A DNA stretch of 6,810 nt from Acidobacteriaceae bacterium (GCA_003154055.1 PMCH01000253.1:9537-16346), one strand, 5' to 3'; shown: positions 1 to 6,666, counted from the first letter of the stretch. Notes: generated by a model not told the origin, from the letters alone. Numbers and translations are program-made.

Positions 1-1
1 C

Positions 2-640
2 CATGTTTATTACCAGTCAGCAAACGGGCACATTCACCAGACCTACACAGTGGATGGATCGACTTGGCAAGACCAGGATCTAACCGCAATCGCCAAGGGC
101 ACTCCAGCCCGTGGTGTTTGGATGGCGGGGTTCAACACCGGTAATTTCCAATACGTTTATTTCGTCGCTACCACGGGCCACGTGCATCAGTTGTTTTATA
201 ACAACTCCACCTGGACCGAGAAAGACCTCACTGCCCTGAGTGGATCAGAGGCGGTGGCGTCGGGCAGCGGCGTTTCCGCTTTCGTAATCGCCGGCGGAAC
301 CGATCAGTTCGAGGTGTACTTCGTCGGGACTGACAAGCACATAGTGGAGCTTTCTTCGACCAACAACCAGACCTGGGCCTTCGCCGACTTGACCGATCTG
401 ACGGGCGCGCCTGTTCCCGCCATCGCCAACCAGATTGTCGCCTTCCCCACGCCAAACGATGACTTCCACGTTTACTTCGTAGCGAAAAGCCATATCCATC
501 AGCTCTATTTGCCTATCAATTCGCTATGGCAAATCGAGGACCTGACGGTCGAGTCCAAAGGCCCCAACGCCAACGGTATCTCGGGGATGGCAGGCTACGC
601 GTCTCAAAACAACCAGTACGTCTATTACGTCGCGAAATGA
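2..640 (+). CDS. Beta-propeller repeat protein, lectin-like (5'-truncated by window edge)
   Basis: The reading frame is open to the left edge, so the gene begins outside the window; the GTG at position 50 lies inside a repeat and is not a credible start. The visible 212 residues consist of tandem repeats starting at positions 2, 152, 311, 467 and 617 (periods 50, 53, 52 and 50 residues). Each has the pattern V-Y-[YF]-x-A-x(2-3)-H-[IV]-H-Q-[LT]-x-Y, a central Trp, then D-L-T. The last copy is only the first strand (YVYYVAK) before TGA, as expected when a propeller is closed by a terminal strand. The pattern resembles fungal fucose-specific lectin-type propellers (Aleuria lectin fold). However, the Arg and Glu that bind fucose in that family are mostly not at the expected places (Gln usually replaces Glu), so sugar binding is uncertain. 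Likely a secreted or surface ligand-binding protein. Repeat architecture is certain; the lectin assignment is moderate. Confidence 0.8.
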   Translation, partial: HVYYQSANGHIHQTYTVDGSTWQDQDLTAIAKGTPARGVWMAGFNTGNFQYVYFVATTGHVHQLFYNNSTWTEKDLTALSGSEAVASGSGVSAFVIAGGTDQFEVYFVGTDKHIVELSSTNNQTWAFADLTDLTGAPVPAIANQIVAFPTPNDDFHVYFVAKSHIHQLYLPINSLWQIEDLTVESKGPNANGISGMAGYASQNNQYVYYVAK

Positions 641-653
641 AGTGGGCGCTTCA

Positions 654-691
654 CGGGGAGGCCGCCGTCCAGTCATGGGAGGCGCTCCCCG
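654..691 (+). repeat. Inverted repeats after the propeller gene, possible weak terminator
   Basis: CGGGGAG at 654-660 can pair with CTCCCCG at 685-691 (7 bp, 24-nt loop). Alternatively GGGAG at 677-681 pairs with CTCCC at 685-689 around a GCG loop. The two structures compete for the same bases. No T-run follows, so a classical intrinsic terminator is not supported. The position, just after a stop codon and before a strong ribosome binding site, is the only other hint of function. Confidence 0.25.
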
Positions 692-736
692 GAGGCATTT
701 AGCCGAAGCGAAATTGATTCGCAATTCTCTTAACAC

Positions 737-742
737 AGGAGG
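737..742 (+). promoter_or_regulatory. Ribosome binding site of the FG-GAP protein
   Basis: A perfect AGGAGG lies 5 nt before the ATG at 748. It fixes that ATG as the start rather than the in-frame ATG at 766, which has no comparable site. No convincing -35/-10 pair was found in the 107-nt gap. Confidence 0.85.
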
Positions 743-747
743 ATGTC

Positions 748-3447
748 ATGCGCAGCAGAAAAGAAATGTACCTTCGAAATCTCCTCACCCTGACCCTTGC
801 GTTACTGTTTCCCGCCGTCATGGCTGCGCAGATCGGCGGCGTGTCTCCTTCTGCGGAATCTTCGCCCAACCGTTCGGTCAAACAACGCCTGGAAAGTCTG
901 CCGTACTTTAGACCAACTCCGACGGTGACGATGGATACGCAAACATCGTCTAAGCCTTTCGATCAACACTCGCGCGCTAACGCTCATGAATCCGGATTGC
1001 AACCGGTCCGATCGCTGGGAGCGCCCGTTGCCGCGGAGCGGTATGTTTTCGGCCGAATGGATCTGGCGACAGGCGACTACCCCACCGCGGTCGCAGTCGG
1101 TGCTTTTCAGACGGGAGGCCCGCAAAGCATCGCCGTGGCCAACTACAGTTATCCCGGCTCAGTCTCGATCTACCTGGCGAACCCCGACGGCACTTATCAG
1201 CCCCGCGTGGATTACACCACCGGCTTGTTGCCCGATGGTCTCTGCGTTGCGGACCTCAACGGCGACCACAATCTGGACTTAGCGGTCGCAAACTGGTCGA
1301 GCGGCACTGTATCGGTCCTGTTGGGTAGGGGAGACGGCACATTTCAAACGCACGTCGATTACTACGTGGGCGGATTTGTCTCGCAAGTGACCGCGGCGGA
1401 CTTCAACCACGACGGCAAGATGGATCTTGCGGCGGTCGTGGGAGTCAATGAAAACATCGTCATTCTTTTAGGCAAGGGCGATGGAACCCTTCAGCCCGCT
1501 GTCACTTATGCGGTCGGAAATAGTGCCGAGGCAATTGTTGCGGGTGACTTCAACAGCGACAACCGGGTTGACCTGGCGGTCGCGGGAGCTTCCGACCAGG
1601 TTGCAATTTTGCTTGGCAATGGCGACGGGACTTTTCAGCCTCCAGTGCAGTACGCGGCTGGGGCAATTCCCGTAGCCATCGTGGCCGGCGACTTTAACGG
1701 CGATCACAAACTCGATCTGGCGACTACCAACGCTACCAGCAACACGGTTTCGATCCTGCTGGGCAACGGCGATGGCACATTTCAATCGCACGTCGATTAC
1801 CCCGCCGGAAATAGTCCCTATGGTCTGGCGGTCGCCGACATTAACGGCGATGGCAGGCAGGATCTGGCGGTCGCCTCCTTTGGCGATAGCACCGTGTCGG
1901 TTTTATTCGGCAACGGCAATGGAACCTTCCAGACGAGAAAGATTTATGGAGTTGGCTTGAATCCGTGGGGGCTGATCGCCTCCGATCTGAACGGAGACGG
2001 AAAACTCGACTTGCTGGCCGCCGATTCTGGAGCTAATAGTGTGACCATTCTGGCGGGGGAAATGGGAGGCAAATTCCAGACCCGCGCCGACATCAGGCTC
2101 GGGGCATCAACTGTGCCCATCGGCCTGACCATTGCGGATTTCAATGGCGACCACACCCCCGATCTAGCGGTTTCTGATTTCGCAACGAACACCGCCTCGA
2201 TTTTGCTCGGTAAGGGTCCCGGAACATTCAAGGCCCCGATCGCCTATGCCACAGGGTTTGGTCCAGTCGGTTTAACTACCGGCGATTTCAACGGGGACGG
2301 ACTTCTCGACTTGGCGCTGGCCGATGCCGGGTCGGACCTCGTTTCCATTCTGCTGGACAAGAGCGATGGCACCTTCCAATCCGCTACTGGTGTGGCCGTG
2401 GGACCCTATCCCATGGGTGTTGCCACTGGCGACTTCAACGGTGATGGCAACCTGGATTTGGTGACCGCGAACGACAGCGCCTTCTCCCTCTCCGTTTCGT
2501 TGGGCGATGGAAGAGGCGGATTCTCCTCCCATGTGGACTATATCGCGGGGTTGTTTCCGGATTCGGTTGTCGCGGTCGACCTCAACCTCGATGGCAAACT
2601 CGATCTGGTCAGCGCCAACAGCGGCCAGGACACCGTGAGTGTATTACTGGGTAAAGGCGATGGGACCTTTCAGCCGGCGCTCTCCTTCCCCGCAGGAAAT
2701 AGTGTTCTTCAACTTGTTGCGGGAGACTTCAATCGCGACGGCAAGCCCGACCTGGCGCTCGCAAACGAAGGCATAAACACCGTCTCGATCTTAATCGGCA
2801 ACGGTGACGGCACTTTCCAGCCGAGCGTCGATTATCCGATTGGCGGCTACGTGTTTGGCTTGGCGGTTGGCGACTTCAACGGCGACGGGGTCTTAGATCT
2901 GGCCGTTACGAGCAGCGATTGTGGCGTGCCCGAATCGAATTGCCCCGGCACCGCCTCCCTCCTTTTCGGGAACGGTGATGGCACCTTCCAACCTCTCGTC
3001 AGTTATCCGGTGGGTCTGTTCCCAGCGTACCTTGCCGCAGCCGACCTGAACGGCGACGGCGGGGCCGATCTTGCCGTGCCCAATGCTTCCTCCGGGACGA
3101 TCTCCGTCCTGCTCAATCTCCCGGTCATTGGAATCTTCCCCAATGCGCTGAACTTTGGCACGGAGAAAGTTGGAGTTAAGAGCAATCCACTGACAGTAAC
3201 CATAGGCAATCCGAGCGGCACGCCGATCAGCATCAACAAACCGAAGGTTATCGGGGCCAACGCAGCCGACTTTGCCGAAACCACGACCTGTCCGCTCGCG
3301 CCGTCTACGTTGGTCGGTGGTGCGAGTTGTTCGGTCACCGTAACTTTCACTCCCAAAGCAACTGGCGCCCGCAGCGCCGCGATCAGCCTTAAGGACAACG
3401 TGCCCGGAAGCTCGCAACTGATTCCGTTAGGGGGCACCGGCCAATAG
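748..3447 (+). CDS. Exported FG-GAP/VCBS repeat protein with C-terminal ASH domain
   Basis: Complete 899-residue protein. Residues 1-27 form a Sec signal peptide: basic start, a Leu-rich core, and a probable cut near AVMA-AQ at residue 26 or 27. Residues 28 to about 110 are a low-complexity Ser/Pro-rich linker. Residues 117-791 hold 14 FG-GAP-like repeats of about 49 residues, the blade unit of integrin-alpha-type propellers. Thirteen carry a calcium-type loop D-x-N-x-D-x(3)-D-L (first Asp at 169, last repeat's at 766) and most a G-x-G-D-G-T-F-Q turn. Residues 794-899 match the ASH (ASPM-SPD2-Hydin)/choice-of-anchor-D immunoglobulin-like domain, with its usual Cys pair (848, 861) and a terminal G-G-T-G. 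Fourteen blades would fit two seven-bladed propellers, which is an inference. No transmembrane tail, LPXTG or PEP-CTERM motif is seen, so anchoring is unknown. Family members are generally uncharacterised; a calcium-stabilised adhesion or binding role is plausible. The preceding gene is another propeller protein. Confidence 0.92.
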   Translation: MRSRKEMYLRNLLTLTLALLFPAVMAAQIGGVSPSAESSPNRSVKQRLESLPYFRPTPTVTMDTQTSSKPFDQHSRANAHESGLQPVRSLGAPVAAERYVFGRMDLATGDYPTAVAVGAFQTGGPQSIAVANYSYPGSVSIYLANPDGTYQPRVDYTTGLLPDGLCVADLNGDHNLDLAVANWSSGTVSVLLGRGDGTFQTHVDYYVGGFVSQVTAADFNHDGKMDLAAVVGVNENIVILLGKGDGTLQPAVTYAVGNSAEAIVAGDFNSDNRVDLAVAGASDQVAILLGNGDGTFQPPVQYAAGAIPVAIVAGDFNGDHKLDLATTNATSNTVSILLGNGDGTFQSHVDYPAGNSPYGLAVADINGDGRQDLAVASFGDSTVSVLFGNGNGTFQTRKIYGVGLNPWGLIASDLNGDGKLDLLAADSGANSVTILAGEMGGKFQTRADIRLGASTVPIGLTIADFNGDHTPDLAVSDFATNTASILLGKGPGTFKAPIAYATGFGPVGLTTGDFNGDGLLDLALADAGSDLVSILLDKSDGTFQSATGVAVGPYPMGVATGDFNGDGNLDLVTANDSAFSLSVSLGDGRGGFSSHVDYIAGLFPDSVVAVDLNLDGKLDLVSANSGQDTVSVLLGKGDGTFQPALSFPAGNSVLQLVAGDFNRDGKPDLALANEGINTVSILIGNGDGTFQPSVDYPIGGYVFGLAVGDFNGDGVLDLAVTSSDCGVPESNCPGTASLLFGNGDGTFQPLVSYPVGLFPAYLAAADLNGDGGADLAVPNASSGTISVLLNLPVIGIFPNALNFGTEKVGVKSNPLTVTIGNPSGTPISINKPKVIGANAADFAETTTCPLAPSTLVGGASCSVTVTFTPKATGARSAAISLKDNVPGSSQLIPLGGTGQ
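1096..3120 (+). repeat. Array of 14 FG-GAP blade repeats, about 147 nt each
   Basis: This is the DNA underlying the propeller region. The first copy (1096-1245) is degenerate and lacks the acidic calcium loop. Copies 2 to 14 all keep it. The last copy ends before its outer strands and runs into the ASH domain. The penultimate copy has a Cys-containing insertion at 2911-2952. Codon choice differs strongly between copies that encode the same G-N-G-D-G-T-F-Q turn, so the repeats are mostly old at DNA level. One exception is a near-identical pair at 1336-1362 and 1774-1800. Confidence 0.9.
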
Positions 3448-3508
3448 AGCGGGCTGCGTTGGCCTGGCCCGAGTTCCGCTTCGTCGGAAACGAGACAGGC
3501 CGCGAGGG

Positions 3509-3538
3509 AGGGGAACCGTGTCCTGGCGCGGTTCTCTT
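3509..3538 (+). terminator. Hairpin between FG-GAP and oxidase genes, possible terminator
   Basis: Bases 3509-3518 pair with 3529-3538 in a 10-bp stem that includes two G-U pairs, around a 10-nt loop. The core is GAACCG/CGGTTC. The 3' arm is C/T-rich (CTCTT), but no long T-run follows, so intrinsic termination is only possible. A smaller stem, TTCCG (3474-3478) with CGGAA (3485-3489), lies just upstream. If functional, this hairpin would separate the propeller gene from the oxidase transcript. Confidence 0.3.
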
Positions 3539-3590
3539 ATCCGCAATCTGAGATCGTGCACGTACGCAAGCAAAGTCGAAGCCAAAGGAA

Positions 3591-3596
3591 AAGGAG
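3591..3596 (+). promoter_or_regulatory. Ribosome binding site of the multicopper oxidase
   Basis: AAGGAG with a 9-nt spacer to the ATG at 3606. It supports that start, which also places the signal peptide exactly at the N-terminus. Confidence 0.8.
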
Positions 3597-3605
3597 AATT
3601 CCAAC

Positions 3606-4766
3606 ATGTTCAAATTCTTGGCCGCTGCGCTGATAGCTGTCGTTATGACGTTTCCCGCTGAAGGTATTGCCCAGCCATCGCAAACAGGTTCGGAGTCAAA
3701 AGTCCGCACCTACTACGTCGCTGCCGACGAGGTCGAATGGGACTATGCTCCGAGCGGCATGGACAAAATGATGGGCATGAAGTTCGAAGGTTGGGGAGCA
3801 ATGTTCACCAAGAGTGGCCCCCACACGATCGGCAGGATCTATCGAAAAGCTGTCTATCGCGAATACACTGATGCCAGTTTTTCCAAGCTCAAACCACGTT
3901 CTCCCGAATGGGAGCACATGGGAATCCTCGGACCCGTGTTACGCGCCGAGGTTGGCGACACCATTCGCGTCATCTTCCGGAATAACGCCGCTCGGCCCTA
4001 CAGCATGCACCCGCATGGCGTCTTCTATACCAAAGAGTCCGAGGGGGCAGTCTACGATGATGGGGCAACGCCCGAGCAGAAGGGTAATTCTGTGGTTCCT
4101 CCTGGCAGTACGCACACCTATACCTGGGAGGTGCCGGAACGTGCGGGTCCTGGCCCGGCGGATGGCAGCTCGGTAGTCTGGCTCTACCATTCGCATGTCG
4201 ATGAGCAGCGTGACATCAACAGCGGACTGATTGGCGCCATGATCATCACCGCGCGCGGAATGGGCGGGCCCGACGGCCGTCCAAGAGATGTGGACCGCGA
4301 ATTCATCAACCTGTTCCTTGTCTTCAACGAAAACCTCAGCTGGTATCTCGACCACAATATCCAGACCTACACTTCCGATCCAAAGGGGGTGGACAAATTG
4401 GAAGGTAAGCCTGCCGACCTCGACGGGGCTTTCTCCTTCATCGGCACCGGATTCAGCAGCGCAAATCTGCGCGCCACGATCAACGGATATTCGTATGCGA
4501 ACGGCCCTCTGATGACGATGAAAAAAGGGGAGCGAGTGCGCTGGTATCTTGTCTCTCTAGGTGGAGCGGTGGATGGACACACTCCGCATTGGCACGGAAA
4601 TGTCGTGACGTATCGCGGACATCGTACAGATGTTGTGCCGCTGGCGCAGGCGGAGATGGAAACAGCCGACATGGTCCCCGATAACGTAGGGACATGGATG
4701 TATCACTGCCACGTGGACGAACACATGGTGATGGGGATGATGGCCTTATATAAGGTCGAGCCGTAG
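3606..4766 (+). CDS. Two-domain multicopper oxidase, ceruloplasmin-like
   Basis: Complete 386-residue exported enzyme. Residues 1-22 are a Sec signal peptide (probable cut GIA-QP). Domain 1 (about 33-215) has H-P-H-G at 135-138 and H-S-H-V-D-E at 195-200. Domain 2 (about 275-386) has H-T-P-H-W-H-G at 325-331 and H-C-H-V-D-E-H at 367-373 ending in Met378. These are the expected ligands of the type 2/3 trinuclear centre (His135, 137, 195, 197, 328, 330, 367, 369) and of a type 1 blue copper (His325, Cys368, His373, Met378). Domain 1 has Ser196 where a type 1 Cys would be, so only domain 2 is blue, the layout of type B two-domain oxidases such as Streptomyces small laccase, which act as homotrimers. 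Several segments (I-G-R-I-Y-R-K-A near 79, Y-T-K-E-S-E-G-A-V-Y near 141, S-G-L-I-G-A-M-I-I near 206) strongly recall ceruloplasmin/hephaestin. Ferroxidase activity is therefore a reasonable guess; laccase or Cu(I)/Mn(II) oxidase activity is an alternative. Confidence 0.93.
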   Translation: MFKFLAAALIAVVMTFPAEGIAQPSQTGSESKVRTYYVAADEVEWDYAPSGMDKMMGMKFEGWGAMFTKSGPHTIGRIYRKAVYREYTDASFSKLKPRSPEWEHMGILGPVLRAEVGDTIRVIFRNNAARPYSMHPHGVFYTKESEGAVYDDGATPEQKGNSVVPPGSTHTYTWEVPERAGPGPADGSSVVWLYHSHVDEQRDINSGLIGAMIITARGMGGPDGRPRDVDREFINLFLVFNENLSWYLDHNIQTYTSDPKGVDKLEGKPADLDGAFSFIGTGFSSANLRATINGYSYANGPLMTMKKGERVRWYLVSLGGAVDGHTPHWHGNVVTYRGHRTDVVPLAQAEMETADMVPDNVGTWMYHCHVDEHMVMGMMALYKVEP

Positions 4767-4869
4767 AACGAGGTGGCGATGAAATCAATTATCAGCCGAC
4801 CTTTTCTCGCAATGAACCACTAATCGCTGACTTTGCCAATCGGAATCAGGGTGCCGAATCACACACTCC

Positions 4870-4875
4870 AAGGAG
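4870..4875 (+). promoter_or_regulatory. Ribosome binding site of the DUF1579-like gene
   Basis: AAGGAG with a 7-nt spacer to the ATG at 4883. It supports independent translation after the 116-nt gap that follows the oxidase gene. Confidence 0.8.
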
Positions 4876-4882
4876 CCACGAC

Positions 4883-5539
4883 ATGAGATCCACCGTTCTG
4901 AGTTTGCTTTTGTCTTCCGCCTTATTCTGCTGCTGCAGTACGGCCATCGCGCAGCAATCGAACAAACCAGCAGCAGCGGTTCCGCAGCACTTGGAAGACT
5001 TGTCTGCTCCAGCCCAAGGCTCGAAAAGCGGAGCGAACCAGTCTTCGCCGGAGATCCAGAGTCTGATCAAGGCGCTTTCCGGAAAGTGGTCCGTCAGTGT
5101 GAAATTCGAGCCGAACCCCGCGATGCCAAACGGCGTCAACGGAACCGGAGAGGAAACGTGGCGCGCAGGGCCAGGCGGATTCACGTTCCTCGACGAAGAA
5201 CACCTGCCCACTCCCGCTAGGGACGTTTTTCTGCTTGGGATCATCTGGTGGGACGGCAAAACGAAAAGTTTTCACGGCATGGAGTGCAACAACCAACTTC
5301 CCAACACCTGCGACTTGAAGGGTGCGCTCAACGACGTCACGATGAAGTGGGATGGCAAGGAGTTCACCATCGACGAATTGGGGACCTCTCCCGACGGTAA
5401 AAGGACGATATGGCACGAGGTGTGGTCCGATATCACGCCGACCTCGTTTGCCCAAACGGGAGACATGGGAGCGCCAGGCGGTCCGTTCAAAAGATTCTTA
5501 ACTATCCGCGGAACGAGAGTGGCCGCCGGCAGCAACTAA
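4883..5539 (+). CDS. Exported DUF1579/lipocalin-like small protein
   Basis: Complete 218-residue protein. Residues 1-23 form a signal peptide with an unusual Cys triplet (16-18) in the hydrophobic core and a probable cut at AIA-QQ. The Cys residues do not sit in a normal lipobox, so a lipoprotein is unlikely. Residues 24-55 are a Ser/Ala/Gln-rich linker. The body (about 56-210) begins I-K-A-L-S-G-K-W-S-V and alternates short beta-type strands with turns: G-T-G-E-E-T-W-R, G-I-I-W-W-D-G-K, M-K-W-D-G-K-E-F, W-H-E-V-W-S-D. This looks like the DUF1579 family of lipocalin-like barrels, whose function is unknown. Cys135 and Cys143 could form a disulfide in the mature protein. It follows the oxidase on the same strand, but a functional link is only inferred. 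The gene is secure from its ribosome site, signal peptide and pattern; the family call is tentative. Confidence 0.85.
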   Translation: MRSTVLSLLLSSALFCCCSTAIAQQSNKPAAAVPQHLEDLSAPAQGSKSGANQSSPEIQSLIKALSGKWSVSVKFEPNPAMPNGVNGTGEETWRAGPGGFTFLDEEHLPTPARDVFLLGIIWWDGKTKSFHGMECNNQLPNTCDLKGALNDVTMKWDGKEFTIDELGTSPDGKRTIWHEVWSDITPTSFAQTGDMGAPGGPFKRFLTIRGTRVAAGSN

Positions 5540-5623
5540 AGTCCCAAAACTTCTTCCTCTTTGAACGCCGGGGCGGCAGAAAAACGAGGGTTAACTTCAG
5601 CGAGTATCCATGGGGGACAAGCC

Positions 5624-6115
5624 ATGAACCAACCGAAACGCTTTTCGCAAATCCTGAAACGACGATTGCCATTGGCGACGATCGCACTTCTACTCGGACT
5701 CTTGGTCTTGCGTTTCACTGCCGATGGACAGGACAAATCCAGTTTTCCCGACGGCTTCGATGCGGTACAAGCTGCGCCCAAGAGTCACAAGGTGATTTTC
5801 GAAAACGGGTTTGTACGCGTGCTCGAAGTCAGCGTTTCGCCCGGGACGACGGTGCCGATGCATCACCACCGTTGGCCGAGTCTCCTTCTCAGTTGGGATA
5901 CAGGCGGCAAAACACCGCATGTTCGTTACCGCCGCCCGGACGGCAGTGTTCGGGACATTCCGAGCACGGACGAGGCAATTCATCCCGGGGCATGGAGCGT
6001 GGAGTGGATGAAGCCCGAACCCATGCACGCCGTGGAAATCGTGGAGGCGCAGGATCGTACCGCACTACCCAAGGGACCGCCCGACCTGCGCATTGAAATC
6101 AAATGTCGCCCCTAG
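5624..6115 (+). CDS. Small cupin-domain protein with N-terminal signal/anchor
   Basis: 163 residues from the ATG at 5624. The frame stays open upstream to a TTG at 5561, but I chose this ATG because a G-rich stretch (GGGGGA, 5612-5617) precedes it by 6 nt and it puts the basic and hydrophobic segment at the N-terminus. Residues 5-14 are basic (K-R-F-S-Q-I-L-K-R-R) and 15-29 hydrophobic, giving either an uncleaved membrane anchor or a signal peptide cut near A-D-G-Q at 33-36. The cupin core spans about 55-150: F-V-R-V-L-E-V, then P-G-T-T-V-P-M-H-H-H-R-W-P with His80-82, then a distal His135 (P-M-H-A-V-E-I). These His residues suggest a metal-binding or metal-derived beta-barrel. The usual motif 1 Glu is not evident, so catalytic activity is unclear. 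Stand-alone cupins of this kind lack an assigned reaction. It lies 84 nt after the DUF1579-like gene. Confidence 0.85.
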   Translation: MNQPKRFSQILKRRLPLATIALLLGLLVLRFTADGQDKSSFPDGFDAVQAAPKSHKVIFENGFVRVLEVSVSPGTTVPMHHHRWPSLLLSWDTGGKTPHVRYRRPDGSVRDIPSTDEAIHPGAWSVEWMKPEPMHAVEIVEAQDRTALPKGPPDLRIEIKCRP

Positions 6116-6195
6116 GAACCGGCGATCACGGAGGCGCCGGTGCAACGCATGGCCAGCGATCAAAGGTGGTTCCCGTGGCTGATGCAGAGCTAAAC

Positions 6196-6666
6196 ATGAA
6201 ACCTTCACTAATTCTCGCAAATGCGCTCGTCTTTTGCTTTGTGGTGATCGCAGGTGGCAACCCGAAACTCCTGACGGTGGACCCACTCACAAATCTTCCT
6301 CTCCATCCGGCCACCGATTCTCGGTTACATTTAGGTAACGAACCCACCCGGCTGCCCGAGTCGAACGTCTGCGGGAACAAAATGCAAGCCGATTTCTATA
6401 CCGTCTATGACTCCAAGGTGGACATCACGCTCGGTTGGTACGGTGCTCACCTTCCAGGCTTCAAGAGAACGCACGCTTACGCCGCCAACCGCTCGCAGGA
6501 TACGTTCTACAACCCCGTAGGGACCTTGGCTGTTTCTGTGACAGGAAGCTCGGGCAAAGCCGACGAAAACACTGAGACTTATTCGGTGGTCTACGCTCGC
6601 TTTCAGCCCGGCCTTCCCGAGAAGGCGATCATCAACCTCAATCAGCAAAAAGTGATCTGCCAGTGA
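6196..6666 (+). CDS. Exported protein of unknown function
   Basis: 156 residues from the ATG at 6196. I do not recognise a characterised family. Residues 1-20 (M-K-P-S-L-I-L then a hydrophobic run to V-V-I-A-G-G) look like a signal peptide. The mature part contains L-P-E-S-N-V-C-G-N-K, D-F-Y-T-V-Y-D-S-K-V, W-Y-G-A-H-L-P-G-F-K and a Tyr/Ser-rich region with G-T-L-A-V-S-V-T-G, suggesting a small compact alpha/beta domain. Cys59 and Cys155, the latter second from the end, could form a disulfide tying the C-terminus to the body. The start is uncertain. In-frame alternatives are ATG 6103, which overlaps the cupin stop by 13 nt, and GTG 6175, preceded by AAAGGTGG (6161-6168). ATG 6196 has only a weak ribosome site but gives the best signal peptide. 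Confidence 0.75.
   Translation: MKPSLILANALVFCFVVIAGGNPKLLTVDPLTNLPLHPATDSRLHLGNEPTRLPESNVCGNKMQADFYTVYDSKVDITLGWYGAHLPGFKRTHAYAANRSQDTFYNPVGTLAVSVTGSSGKADENTETYSVVYARFQPGLPEKAIINLNQQKVICQ

Noticed and set aside
1096..3120. Regular repeats considered as a CRISPR or intergenic repeat array
   Set aside because: The period is about 147 nt, a multiple of three, with continuous coding and protein-level conservation. These are FG-GAP blades.
2893..3417. 174-residue open frame on the - strand
   Set aside because: It is antisense to the last blades and ASH domain; long antisense frames are expected in G+C-rich repeat coding DNA, and its composition shows no domain.
4779..4823. 14-codon ORF between the oxidase and the next gene, preceded by AGGTGG
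   Set aside because: The spacer of about 2 nt is too short for good initiation, the peptide shows no leader-type codon run, and nothing nearby forms an attenuator.
4928..4936. Cys triplet in the DUF1579-like signal peptide as a lipobox
   Set aside because: The residues before the Cys (A-L-F) do not fit the L-[AS]-[GA]-C consensus, and a good signal peptidase I site follows at AIA-QQ.
4922..5455. 177-residue open frame on the - strand
   Set aside because: It lies wholly inside the DUF1579-like gene, is Arg-rich and has no recognisable motif.
5651..5680. Twin-arginine (K-R-R-L) signal in the cupin protein
   Set aside because: It lacks the S/T-R-R-x-F-L-K consensus, so a Sec-type signal or membrane anchor is the simpler reading.
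5410..6096. 228-residue open frame on the + strand spanning two genes
   Set aside because: It overlaps the DUF1579-like and cupin genes in another frame, is Arg/Gly/Thr-rich without domain pattern and has no ribosome site. The overlapped frames carry signal peptides and family motifs.
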